NCBI GenBank assembly: GCA_023430685.1
Contig: JAEYZH010000155.1
Span: forward strand, 1 to 8,378
Length of the DNA: 8,378 nt
Reading direction: 5' to 3'
DNA from: Pseudomonadota bacterium
GTDB lineage: Bacteria > Pseudomonadota > Gammaproteobacteria > Xanthomonadales > Rhodanobacteraceae
The notes beneath the pieces were generated by a model. The model saw only the letters and a program-made list of their open reading frames with translations. It searched no databases and was not told the DNA's origin. Shown here one piece after another: positions 1 to 6,403 of the stretch. Numbering within the stretch: position 1 is the first letter of the stretch; each line of letters opens with the position of its first letter. Made by a program: the position numbers and the translations under genes.

Positions 1-968
1 TCGTCGCGCTGCTCGTCGACGACACGCAGCGCGTCGAGGCCGGCGACGTGCTGGTGCGGCTCGATCCGACCGATGCCGATGTCGCGCTCGCGAAGGCGCG
101 CAGCGCGCTCGCGAACGCGGTGCGCCAGGTGCGCCAGCAATCGGCGATGGCCGCACAGTCCGACGCCGAGGTCGCGGCGCGCCGCCTCGATCTCGCGCGT
201 GCGCGCGCCGACCTTGCGCGTCGCGCGCCGCTGCTGGCCGACAAGGCGATCGCGCCCGAGGAAGTCGCGCATGCGCGCACCGCGGTCGAGGTCGCCGCGT
301 CCGCACTCGATCTCGCGATCCGGCAGGGCGAAGCCGCGCACGCGCTCGTCGACGGCACCGGGGTCGCAGACAACGCCGCCGTGCAGCAGGCGCGCGCGGC
401 GTTCAAGGAGGCCTGGATCAATGCCGCGCGCAACGAGATCGTCGCGCCGGTCAGCGGCTACATCGCGCAACGCAGCGTGCAGGTGGGCAGCCGCGTGCAA
501 CCGGGCGCACCGCTGATGACCGTGATTGCGCTGCACGACCTCTGGGTCGATGCGAACTTCAAGGAAAGCCAGCTCGCGCACATCCGGATCGGCCAGCCAG
601 CGACGGTGGAAGCCGACCTCTACGGCAGCGATGTCGAATTCCGCGGGCGCGTGATCGGGCTCGCCGCGGGCACCGGATCCGCGTTCGCGCTGTTGCCGCC
701 GCAGAATGCCTCCGGCAACTGGATCAAGGTGGTGCAACGCGTGCCGGTGCGGATCGAGCTCGATCCCGGCCAGCTCGAGAAGACGCCGCTTCGCATCGGC
801 CTGTCGACGCACGTGCGCGTGGACACGCACGACCGCTCGGGCCGCGTGCTGCCGGCGGCGGCGCCTGCGGCAACCGTGGCCGAGACGCCGGTGTTCGCGC
901 TCGACCTCGCGCGTGCCGACGCCGAGGCCGACGCGATCATCGCCGCGAACCGGTCGCCGGCCGACTGA
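1..968 (+). CDS. emrA: EmrA-type periplasmic adaptor of a multidrug efflux pump (5' end missing)
   Basis: This is the C-terminal 321 residues of a membrane-fusion protein. The reading frame is open from base 3, so the true start and the N-terminal membrane anchor lie upstream of the window. An internal GTG at 48 falls inside the conserved half-lipoyl segment (VEAGDVLVRLDPTDA) and is not a real start. Counting from the first visible residue, a long Ala/Arg-rich helical hairpin spans about 27-140, the second half-lipoyl strand (APVSGYIAQR) lies at about 148-157, and a beta-barrel domain follows. The EmrA signature GSAFALLPPQNASGNW falls near 225-240. The family bridges the inner-membrane transporter EmrB to a TolC-like outer-membrane channel and helps export hydrophobic toxins. 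The next gene is emrB, 9 nt downstream, as expected. The family call is very secure; the substrate cannot be read from the sequence. Confidence 0.95.
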   Translation, partial: VALLVDDTQRVEAGDVLVRLDPTDADVALAKARSALANAVRQVRQQSAMAAQSDAEVAARRLDLARARADLARRAPLLADKAIAPEEVAHARTAVEVAASALDLAIRQGEAAHALVDGTGVADNAAVQQARAAFKEAWINAARNEIVAPVSGYIAQRSVQVGSRVQPGAPLMTVIALHDLWVDANFKESQLAHIRIGQPATVEADLYGSDVEFRGRVIGLAAGTGSAFALLPPQNASGNWIKVVQRVPVRIELDPGQLEKTPLRIGLSTHVRVDTHDRSGRVLPAAAPAATVAETPVFALDLARADAEADAIIAANRSPAD

Positions 969-970
969 GG
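967..970 (+). promoter_or_regulatory. Shine-Dalgarno of emrB overlapping the emrA stop codon
   Basis: GAGG here shares bases with the emrA TGA (966-968) and lies 7 nt before the emrB ATG at 978. The arrangement supports that ATG as the start. It also suggests that ribosomes finishing emrA help initiate emrB, which would keep the adaptor and transporter in step; the coupling is an inference from spacing. Confidence 0.6.
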
Positions 971-977
971 CGCCGCG

Positions 978-2531
978 ATGGCCGACGAACGTGACGCGCA
1001 GGCACCGTTGCCACCGCTGCACGGCGCGCCGCTCGCACTGCTGACCGTCGCGATCGCGTTCGCGACGTTCATGGAAGTGCTCGACATCACGATCGTCAAT
1101 GTGTCGGTGCCGCACATCGCGGGCAGCCTGGGCGTGAGCCCGCAGGAAGGCACCTGGGCGATCAGTTCCTATTCGCTGGCGAGCGCGATCATGCAGCCGC
1201 TGTCGGGCTGGATCGGGCGCCGCTTCGGCGAAGTGCGCGCCTTCTGCGTGTCGGTGCTGCTGTTCGTCGTGATGTCGGTGCTGTGCGGGCTCGCCACCAG
1301 CATGCCGATGCTCGTGGTCGGCCGCCTGCTGCAAGGCGCGGGCTCGGGCCCGATGGTCGCGCTGTCGCTGAGCCTGCTGCTCAACAACTACCCGAACGAG
1401 AAGAAGGGTCTCGCGCTCGCCCTGTGGGCGATGACCGTGGTGGTCGCGCCGATCTTCGGCCCGATCCTCGGCGGCTACCTGACCGACAATTTCAGCTGGC
1501 CATGGATCTTCTACATCAACGTGCCGGTGGGCCTGCTCGCGGCGGTGATCACCTGGGCGCTGCTGCGCCGGCGCGAAACGCGCGTGGTGAAGGCGCCGAT
1601 CGACATGGTCGGCCTCGCATTGCTCGTGGTCGGCGTCGGCTGCCTGCAGTTCATGCTCGACAATGGCAACGACAAGGACTGGTTCTCCTCGCCACTGATC
1701 GTCTCGCTCGGCGTGGTCGCACTCGTGTGCCTGACGTATTTCGTCGCGTGGGAACTCACCGAGAAGCATCCGGTGGTCGACCTGTCGCTGTTCCGCAGCC
1801 GCAACTTCACGATCGGCGTCGCCGCGATGTCGTTCGGGATGTTCGCGTTCTTCGGCATCAACGTGGTGTATCCGCTGTGGCTGCAGACCGTGGTCGATTA
1901 CACCGCGAGCTGGGCCGGGCTGGCGACCGCCCCGGTCGGGATCCTGGCCTTCCTCGTCGCGCCCCTGATCGGACGCAACATCCAGCGGCTCGAGCTGCGC
2001 TCGGTGGTCACGTTCGCGTTCCTCGTGTTCGCGGCCACCTCGTACTGGTTCGCGACGTTCCCCGACAATGCGGCGTTCGACCAGCTCGTGTGGCCGCGCC
2101 TGGTGATGGGCATCGCGATCCCGTGCTTCTTCATCCCGCTGAACCAGGTCTTCCTGTCGGGACTGGAGCCGCACCAGATCGCGTCGGCGTCGGGCCTCGC
2201 GAATTTCTGCCGCACGATCGCGGCGAGCATGTCGACCGCCGCGACCGTGACGCTCTGGCAGCATCGCGGCGACTATCACCACGCGGTGCTGGCCGAACAC
2301 GTCGCGCGCGCGAGCCCGGCGGCGAACGCGTGGATCGACGGTTTCGCCGCGCTCGGCGTTCCGGCCGAGCGCATGTGGGCCCTGACCGAGGCCCTGGTGA
2401 CGCGCCAGGCGATGACGCTTGCGGTCAACGACGTGTTCCTGTTCTGCACGGCGCTGTTCCTGCTGATGATCCCGCTGGTCTGGTTCGCGCGGCCGCCGTT
2501 CGGCAACGTCGAGGCGGGCGCCGGGCACTGA
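978..2531 (+). CDS. emrB: EmrB-type drug:H+ antiporter, MFS DHA2 family, 14 transmembrane helices
   Basis: This 517-residue protein has the full length usual for DHA2 transporters with 14 predicted inner-membrane helices. Helix 1 carries the family motif LDITIVNVSVP (residues 35-45). The helix 2-3 loop has the MFS motif GWIGRRFGEVR (77-87). Motif C of drug antiporters appears as APIFGPILGGYL in helix 5 (157-168), followed by the characteristic WPWIFYINVPVG (174-185). A central hydrophilic loop and the VVDLSLFRSRNF stretch are typical of EmrB. The family exports hydrophobic drugs and uncouplers using the proton gradient, through EmrA and a TolC-like channel. The gene follows emrA by 9 nt and is probably co-transcribed with it. 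No truncation or missing motif is visible. The substrate range is unknown. Confidence 0.95.
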   Translation: MADERDAQAPLPPLHGAPLALLTVAIAFATFMEVLDITIVNVSVPHIAGSLGVSPQEGTWAISSYSLASAIMQPLSGWIGRRFGEVRAFCVSVLLFVVMSVLCGLATSMPMLVVGRLLQGAGSGPMVALSLSLLLNNYPNEKKGLALALWAMTVVVAPIFGPILGGYLTDNFSWPWIFYINVPVGLLAAVITWALLRRRETRVVKAPIDMVGLALLVVGVGCLQFMLDNGNDKDWFSSPLIVSLGVVALVCLTYFVAWELTEKHPVVDLSLFRSRNFTIGVAAMSFGMFAFFGINVVYPLWLQTVVDYTASWAGLATAPVGILAFLVAPLIGRNIQRLELRSVVTFAFLVFAATSYWFATFPDNAAFDQLVWPRLVMGIAIPCFFIPLNQVFLSGLEPHQIASASGLANFCRTIAASMSTAATVTLWQHRGDYHHAVLAEHVARASPAANAWIDGFAALGVPAERMWALTEALVTRQAMTLAVNDVFLFCTALFLLMIPLVWFARPPFGNVEAGAGH

Positions 2532-2549
2532 GGTCCGCGCGGCATGCGC

Positions 2550-2565
2550 CTGTCCGCACGGACAG
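2550..2565. terminator. Hairpin in the 38-bp gap between converging emrB and acyltransferase genes
   Basis: CTGTCC-GCAC-GGACAG forms a perfect 6-bp stem with a tetraloop, sitting between the emrB stop (2531) and the acyltransferase stop (2570). Its position suits a bidirectional terminator. There is no T-tract on either side, so it may only weakly pause transcription or protect 3' ends. Confidence 0.35.
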
Positions 2566-2569
2566 TCGC

Positions 2570-3742
2570 TCAGTCGCGCAGCGGCGCCGCATGCGCGAGC
2601 GGCGTGATCCCCGGCGCGGCCGGAGTGGCGCGGCGCTGCCACCAGCGCGCGGCGCGGCGACCGAGCGCGATGCCGGGTTGCTCGACCCAGCGGTGAACGA
2701 AGACTGCGACCAGCAGCGTGAGCACGACGTTGACCAGCAGGTAGGTGCCGAGGTGCCCGCTGCGCCACCAGGAATCCGCAGGCTGGCGCAACAGCCACCA
2801 GAGCAGCGACATGAACACGATCGGGTGGAACAGGTAGATCGAGTAGCTCACGCGCCCGAGCCAGTCGGTCACGCGGTGCGCCACCGGCACGACGCTGGTG
2901 CCGACGACGAACAGCAAGACCCCGAGCGCATACGGAATCGTCGCGTTGCGCCCGAACCCGATCGCGAGCACCGCCGCGACCGGCAACACGGCGAGGTGGT
3001 ATGCGAACAACGCCGCGACGCCGATGCGCAGCCAGCGGTCGCCGCTCGCGCGGCGATCGAACACGCAGTGGCGATAGAGGGTGCCGCAGAACATCATGGA
3101 CAGGTTCAGGAAGGCGAAAGCCGCGTTCGGATCCAGCGTCGGCAGGCCGGCCCAGCGCAGCAGCATCGCGGACGAGTAGATCGCGGTGAACGTCGCGGCA
3201 ATGGCCCAGATCCGCCACATGCGATCGAGGCTGCGCGCGAGCAGCAATGCCACGCAGCACGCGTAGAACACCACTTCCAGGACCAGGGTCCAGTAAAGCC
3301 CCTCGGCCGGCCGCGCACCGAATACGTCGTGCAGCAGCAGGAAGTTGAGCAGCAGGTCGCGCGCACCGAACTCGCGGCCCCAGATCCACCAGCCCGTCAA
3401 CGCACCGAGCGGGATCGAGAGCCAGTACGCCGGTGCGATCCGGAAGAAGCGCTTGATCACGAAGCTGCCGACTGGCGCCGGCTGGTCCGCGCGGATGCTG
3501 AACGGGATCACGAATCCGCTGACGAGGAAGAAGGCGACGACGCCGATGCGACCGACATCGACCGAGCGGGCCCACTCGTGGATCCACTTCCCGTCGATCG
3601 GGCCGAGGCTCGCGAAGGATTCCGAGACATGCATCCACACGACGAGCAGCGCGGCGATCCCGCGCAGCGCATCGACGCAGCGCAGGCGCCCGCCGTCGAC
3701 GGCACCCCACCCCCCGCCGGGCATCGCGTTGCCTCGCGTCAT
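2570..3742 (-). CDS. Acyltransferase-3 family (OafA/NodX-like) integral membrane acyltransferase
   Basis: A 390-residue, highly hydrophobic protein with about ten predicted helices. Numbering from the ATG at 3742, the N-terminus has the family hallmark CVDALRGIAALLVVWMH, ending in the conserved histidine (His38) thought to act in acyl transfer. Further family blocks are FFLVSGFVIPF (about 71-81), KRFFRIAPAYW (97-107) and GLYWTLVLEVVFY (148-160), which matches the usual W-x-L-x-x-E-x-x-FY block. Members move acetyl or other acyl groups across the inner membrane onto polysaccharides, lipopolysaccharide O-antigen, peptidoglycan or secondary metabolites; the acceptor cannot be deduced here. No other polysaccharide gene lies in the window, so it looks like a stand-alone modifying enzyme. 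The frame stays open to an ATG at 3937, but the extra Arg-rich stretch overlaps the csp terminator and is not family-like. ATG 3724 is an alternative start. Confidence 0.9.
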   Translation of the reverse strand: MTRGNAMPGGGWGAVDGGRLRCVDALRGIAALLVVWMHVSESFASLGPIDGKWIHEWARSVDVGRIGVVAFFLVSGFVIPFSIRADQPAPVGSFVIKRFFRIAPAYWLSIPLGALTGWWIWGREFGARDLLLNFLLLHDVFGARPAEGLYWTLVLEVVFYACCVALLLARSLDRMWRIWAIAATFTAIYSSAMLLRWAGLPTLDPNAAFAFLNLSMMFCGTLYRHCVFDRRASGDRWLRIGVAALFAYHLAVLPVAAVLAIGFGRNATIPYALGVLLFVVGTSVVPVAHRVTDWLGRVSYSIYLFHPIVFMSLLWWLLRQPADSWWRSGHLGTYLLVNVVLTLLVAVFVHRWVEQPGIALGRRAARWWQRRATPAAPGITPLAHAAPLRD

Positions 3743-3754
3743 GCGGCCCGCCTC
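3732..3754 (-). promoter_or_regulatory. Two in-frame ribosome binding sites for the acyltransferase gene
   Basis: On the minus strand, GAGG at 3751-3754 lies 8 nt before ATG 3742, and a second GAGG at 3732-3735 lies 7 nt before ATG 3724. Both starts are in frame and differ by six residues (MTRGNA). The pair supports starting here rather than at the far upstream ATG 3937, but does not decide between the two. Confidence 0.45.
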
Positions 3755-3921
3755 GGCGCCGCGATCATGCCGCGCGCGGCCGGCGCGGCCCGATGGACTG
3801 ATGGATCTCGGACATCTGGATTCCGGCGTTTCGATGCGATTCTGCCACTGCGGGATCCGCCGTGCGCGCAGGCCGCGACGCGGCGCGCCCGCATGTAGCC
3901 GGTGATGCGGCTCGCGCAACG

Positions 3922-3947
3922 AAAAGGGCCGCGGCAAGCCGCGGCCC
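3922..3947 (-). terminator. Strong rho-independent terminator of the cold shock gene
   Basis: Read leftwards, GGGCCGCGGC and GCCGCGGCCC (3938-3947 and 3926-3935) pair perfectly over 10 bp. The realistic fold is a 9-bp GC-rich stem with a CTTG tetraloop. TTTT (3922-3925) then CGTT follows directly. It starts 20 nt after the csp stop codon. Stem, tetraloop and T-tract all match an intrinsic terminator, and it should also insulate the acyltransferase gene downstream. Confidence 0.88.
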
Positions 3948-3967
3948 CACGCGTGCGTCGCGTTCGA

Positions 3968-4177
3968 TCAGGCCGGCGCGACCTCTTCCGCCTGCAGGCC
4001 CTTCTGGCCCTCGACGACGCGGAACGAGACCTTCTGCCCTTCCTGCAGCGTGCGGAAACCGGTACCGGTGATCGCGCGGAAATGCACGAACACGTCCGGT
4101 CCGTTCTCACGGCTGATGAACCCGAATCCCTTGCTTTCGTTGAACCACTTGACGGTGCCCACCTGACGATCCGACAT
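3968..4177 (-). CDS. CspA-family cold shock protein (RNA/ssDNA chaperone)
   Basis: A 69-residue single cold shock domain, the usual length for CspA-like proteins. It begins MSDRQVGTVKWFNESKGFGFI and carries both RNA-binding motifs: RNP1 as KGFGFI (residues 16-21) and RNP2 as VFVHF (29-33). Conserved Trp11, Phe18, Phe20, Phe30, His32 and Phe33 should form the aromatic nucleic-acid-binding face. The protein acts in the cytoplasm, melting RNA secondary structure; whether this copy is cold-induced or constitutive cannot be told from the protein. The frame extends upstream to 4561, but ATG 4177 gives the exact family N-terminus and has GGAG 6 nt upstream in the leader. It is transcribed alone, with a strong terminator behind it and a roughly 200-bp leader region before it. 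The family has several paralogues per genome, so no numbered csp symbol is assigned. Confidence 0.97.
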   Translation of the reverse strand: MSDRQVGTVKWFNESKGFGFISRENGPDVFVHFRAITGTGFRTLQEGQKVSFRVVEGQKGLQAEEVAPA

Positions 4178-4206
4178 GAAACTCTCCGCAATGACTGATG
4201 AAGTGA

Positions 4207-4224
4207 CGCCTCCCCCTCGAGGCG
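4207..4224 (-). promoter_or_regulatory. Hairpin in the leader of the cold shock gene
   Basis: On the transcript strand, CGCCTC-GAGGGG-GAGGCG forms a perfect 6-bp stem with a 6-nt loop. It ends 29 nt before the csp ATG, upstream of the ribosome binding site. Long structured leaders are known to control csp mRNA stability and translation in other bacteria; a regulatory role here is an inference. The rest of the 4178-4385 gap shows no clear sigma-70 promoter. Confidence 0.35.
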
Positions 4225-4340
4225 GTCGATCACTGCGTATGCCGGCGTGCAGGTGAAGCGATGCGCGTACCGTCTGGTTGCGCCACATCGGGTCGCCAGG
4301 CTCGGAGACCGTGCAGACACAGCGCCTCGAGTCTACTCCA

Positions 4341-4385
4341 AAAGGCAAAAAGTGCGCGACGCCGGCGCCGCCCGCCCTCGCCGGC
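4341..4385 (-). terminator. Possible terminator of the DUF4124 peptidase-like lipoprotein gene
   Basis: Reading leftwards directly after the TGA at 4386-4388, GCCGGCG (4385-4379) pairs perfectly with CGCCGGC (4367-4361) around an 11-nt loop. TTTTT and then TTTT follow after a 9-nt spacer. The hairpin and T-rich island are well placed, and the T-runs stand out in this GC-rich DNA. The spacer between stem and first T-run is longer than in a classic terminator, so confidence is moderate. Confidence 0.45.
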
Positions 4386-5543
4386 TCAGTAGGCGCGGAC
4401 GTCGACGGCCGGGTCGCGCATCGCGCCGGCCCAGGCGGTCGCGAGCGCCGCGAGTCCGCCGGGATATTCGCGTTGCAGGATGGATTCCACCGCCACGGGA
4501 CTGCAGGGCGCCGCCTGCTGCGCGTGCAACACCGCGGCGAGCGCGCGTCGGCCCTCCACACCCCGCATCAGCTGGGCCACCAGGGCATAGGCGCGGAGGT
4601 AGCGCCGCTCGCGCTCGGGACCGGCCTCCGTTTCGGCCGCATAGAAGGCCAGATCCTCGCGCGCAAGGAGGTCGACGAGTTCCTCGCTGCCGTCCCCGGC
4701 GGGTGCGGCGGCCGCCACCGCCACGCTGCCGGCGCCGACATCGACCTGGCCCCCCATGCCACCTCCGCGATAGCGCCCGAAATACTCGGCCAGCCCTTCG
4801 TTGAGCGGGGTCGGCAGGTTGCCGATCGATTCGTGCACGAGCGCATGCGTGATCTCGTGGCGCAGCACCATGAACGTGGTTTCGTCGTCGACCTGCTTGC
4901 GCACGTAGATCGTCCGTCGCGCGGGCGAATAGGCACCTGCCGAAGCCGCGAGCGAGGGTTCACCGACGAGCCGCGCGTACTCGTTCGCGTCGCGCACGAA
5001 CACCACGCGCAGGCGCAGGCCGTGCGGAGCGGCGATGCCGAGCGTGTCGCGCAGCACGCGCTGCACGCCGAGTGCATCGGCGATGGCGCGCTGCTGCAAC
5101 TGCCCCGGGAGTTCGACGTCGTGGCCACTTGCATCGACCGAGATCGACGGCGCGCCCACGACTTCGAGCACGCGATGGCCGGCCACCTCGCCGGCCGGCG
5201 GGCGGTCCGAATAGTGCGTGATGCCGGACTCATCCACCCATCGATGAACCGACAACGCCGGCGCCGGCGTCGGCTCGGTGGGGCGCGCGACGCAGTCGGC
5301 CGCCGGAAGGGGCGGATGGCTCATGCGCCCCGGCGCAACGGCCATCGGTTGCTGCGTCGGCGGGCCAGGTACGGCCGCAAGCGAAGGCGCCGGCGGCGCG
5401 ATCACGTCGGCCGCGACTGGCGCATGCACATGCGCGACCGGCGCGGTCTCGACCGGGGCCGGCTCGCGGCCGCAACCCGCGAGCATGCCTGCGACGAACG
5501 CGGCGAGGATCCGGATGCCTGTTCGCGGGTGCGGGGGCAGCAT
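4386..5543 (-). CDS. Lipoprotein with DUF4124 segment and gluzincin-like (HEITH) zinc peptidase domain
   Basis: A predicted 385-residue lipoprotein. Numbering from ATG 5543, a basic n-region and hydrophobic stretch lead to the lipobox LAGC with Cys24. A Pro/Ala-rich linker follows. VHRWVDESGITHYSDRPP (about 99-116) matches the DUF4124 pattern of exported proteobacterial proteins. The C-terminal half has an HEITH motif (229-233; His229 and His233 zinc ligands, Glu230 catalytic) and then NEGLAEYF (248-255), whose Glu249 would be the third ligand, as in peptidase MA-like gluzincins. It should act in the periplasm or at the outer membrane; its substrate is unknown. The frame opens at ATG 5621 (411 residues), but that start would bury the signal sequence behind 26 hydrophilic residues. 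Neither start has a good Shine-Dalgarno. It is divergent from the EF-hand gene. All zinc-site residues are present, so it is probably active. Confidence 0.85.
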   Translation of the reverse strand: MLPPHPRTGIRILAAFVAGMLAGCGREPAPVETAPVAHVHAPVAADVIAPPAPSLAAVPGPPTQQPMAVAPGRMSHPPLPAADCVARPTEPTPAPALSVHRWVDESGITHYSDRPPAGEVAGHRVLEVVGAPSISVDASGHDVELPGQLQQRAIADALGVQRVLRDTLGIAAPHGLRLRVVFVRDANEYARLVGEPSLAASAGAYSPARRTIYVRKQVDDETTFMVLRHEITHALVHESIGNLPTPLNEGLAEYFGRYRGGGMGGQVDVGAGSVAVAAAAPAGDGSEELVDLLAREDLAFYAAETEAGPERERRYLRAYALVAQLMRGVEGRRALAAVLHAQQAAPCSPVAVESILQREYPGGLAALATAWAGAMRDPAVDVRAY

Positions 5544-5680
5544 CGGCCGATTGTGGCTGAATGCATGCTGCGGCGATAGCGCGGCGGGCCGATCGATCTC
5601 GCGTTCGGCTTCGGGAGTCATTCATCCGGCGCGCCCGATGATGCGGCTGTACCCCTACCGCTCACCGACTGGAGGTTCTC

Positions 5681-5989
5681 ATGAATCCGATGTTCGCCAT
5701 CGCCGCTTCCCTCACGCTCGCGGCTGCAAGCGCGCAGGCGCAGGACACGCGTTCGACCACGTACCAGACCGCACAGGGCGAATTGACCGTCACCTCGGGC
5801 CAGCCCGCGCCGCGCGATTTCGGCCCCGCCCCTGCGTTCGCCCAGCTCTCGGGTGGCGCCGGCCACATCAGCGAGGCCGCCGCGGCCGCTTATCCGCCGC
5901 TCGCGAACGACTTCATCCATGCCGACGGCAATCGCGACGGCCGCATCTCGTCGAACGAGTATTCGCGCTGGACCAGCCGCGGCCGCTGA
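5681..5989 (+). CDS. Small secreted protein with a single EF-hand calcium-binding loop
   Basis: A 102-residue protein with a Sec signal peptide (hydrophobic residues 4-19) and a clear AxA cleavage site after AQA, giving a mature protein that starts QDTRSTT. Near the C-terminus DGNRDGRISSNE (residues 82-93) is a complete canonical EF-hand loop: Asp, Asn and Asp at positions 1, 3 and 5, Gly at 6, Ile at 8 and Glu at 12. It is flanked by NDFIHA and the YSRW helix. Ca2+ binding in the periplasm is the likely property. A single hand usually needs a partner hand, so dimerisation or another EF-hand protein is possible. Start choice is firm: GGAGG at 5671-5675 lies 5 nt before the ATG. The gene diverges from the peptidase-like lipoprotein gene and converges with the Tyr-rich lipoprotein gene. 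The residues between signal and EF-hand are not recognised. Confidence 0.85.
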   Translation: MNPMFAIAASLTLAAASAQAQDTRSTTYQTAQGELTVTSGQPAPRDFGPAPAFAQLSGGAGHISEAAAAAYPPLANDFIHADGNRDGRISSNEYSRWTSRGR

Positions 5990-6004
5990 GCCTCAGCGGC
6001 GGCG
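5978..6004. terminator. Inverted repeat holding the stop codons of two converging genes
   Basis: GCCGCTGA (5982-5989) and TCAGCGGC (5993-6000) are perfect inverted repeats separated by GCC. After one mismatch, three more pairs extend the stem to 5978 and 6004. The TGA of the EF-hand gene is in the left arm, the TGA of the leftward lipoprotein gene is in the right arm, and the loop is the whole intergenic gap. It is placed as a bidirectional terminator or mRNA 3'-end hairpin, but has no T-tract on either side. Confidence 0.45.
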
Positions 6005-6373
6005 CCGCGACTGGACCTCGGGTCCGGCACGATGCGAAGGAGGCGCATCGTGGCCGCGACCCCAGCCGTCGTGCCCGCTCCAGTGGTGGACGTCGACGCC
6101 GATCGAGTAGTAACCGGGCCAGTAATACGAGCCGTAGTAGCCATACGGCGAGTCGATAACGCCGTAACCGCCGTAGTACGTGCCGACGTACGGCGCTCCG
6201 TAGTACGCCGCGCCGTAATACGGTCCGTCGTAAAGCGGCCCGTCGTCGTAGTAGACGCCGGGCGCGGTCCCGTAGCCGTTTCCACGCACGTAACCGTAGT
6301 CCGGGTAGTAGTAGCAGCCGGCCACGGACGCGCTCGCGAGCGCCACGGCCATCCAGCGCAACATCGGTTTCAT
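5993..6373 (-). CDS. Tyr/Gly-rich small lipoprotein of unknown function
   Basis: A 126-residue lipoprotein. The N-terminus MKPMLRWMAVALASASVAGC is a typical lipoprotein signal with lipobox VAGC and acylated Cys20. The mature protein is strikingly low in complexity: residues 21-90 contain 24 tyrosines, mostly as YY or YG with Gly, Pro and Asp. After that come a His/Trp/Gly-rich stretch (HHWSGHDGWGRGHD) and a basic tail ending RRRR. Similar Tyr-rich lipoproteins occur in proteobacteria without a settled function; surface adhesion, metal binding or outer-membrane association are possible but not shown. The ATG at 6373 is preceded by GAGGAG with an 8-nt spacer, a good ribosome site. It lies 30 nt behind the aminopeptidase-like gene, probably in the same leftward operon, and converges with the EF-hand gene. 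The signal and ribosome site argue that it is a real gene despite the biased composition. Confidence 0.85.
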   Translation of the reverse strand: MKPMLRWMAVALASASVAGCYYYPDYGYVRGNGYGTAPGVYYDDGPLYDGPYYGAAYYGAPYVGTYYGGYGVIDSPYGYYGSYYWPGYYSIGVDVHHWSGHDGWGRGHDAPPSHRAGPEVQSRRRR

Positions 6374-6403
6374 GGCGAACTCTCCTCGGCGTCTGCAACC
6401 ACG

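Noticed and set aside
3800..3860. A possible sigma-54 promoter (TGGCAGAATCGC) upstream of the acyltransferase
   Set aside because: The distance between the GG and GC elements is 7 nt rather than the required 10, so it does not fit the -24/-12 pattern.
1283..3898. A plus-strand open frame of 871 codons crossing emrB and the acyltransferase gene
   Set aside because: It lies out of frame in emrB and antisense to the acyltransferase gene, both of which have unmistakable family motifs. Its product is Arg/Ala/Gly-rich with no recognisable domain, as expected from a stop-poor frame in GC-rich DNA.
3743..3937. N-terminal extension of the acyltransferase to ATG 3937
   Set aside because: The extra 65 residues are Arg-rich and unlike the family, and the start lies within the csp terminator. 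ATGs at 3742 and 3724 have ribosome sites and give the normal family N-terminus.
4178..4561. Upstream extension of the cold shock frame to 4561
   Set aside because: The extension is low-complexity, overlaps the end of the neighbouring gene, and precedes a perfect CspA-type N-terminus with its own GGAG.
4278..5579. A plus-strand open frame of 433 codons opposite the DUF4124 peptidase-like gene
   Set aside because: It is antisense to a gene with a signal sequence, a DUF4124-like segment and a zinc motif. The product is Arg/His-rich low complexity with no signal, domain or ribosome site.
5551..5580. TTGTGG and GATAGC with an 18-nt spacer as a promoter for the EF-hand gene
   Set aside because: Only three of six bases match the sigma-70 consensus in each box. 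Chance matches of this quality are common, so it is not listed as a feature.
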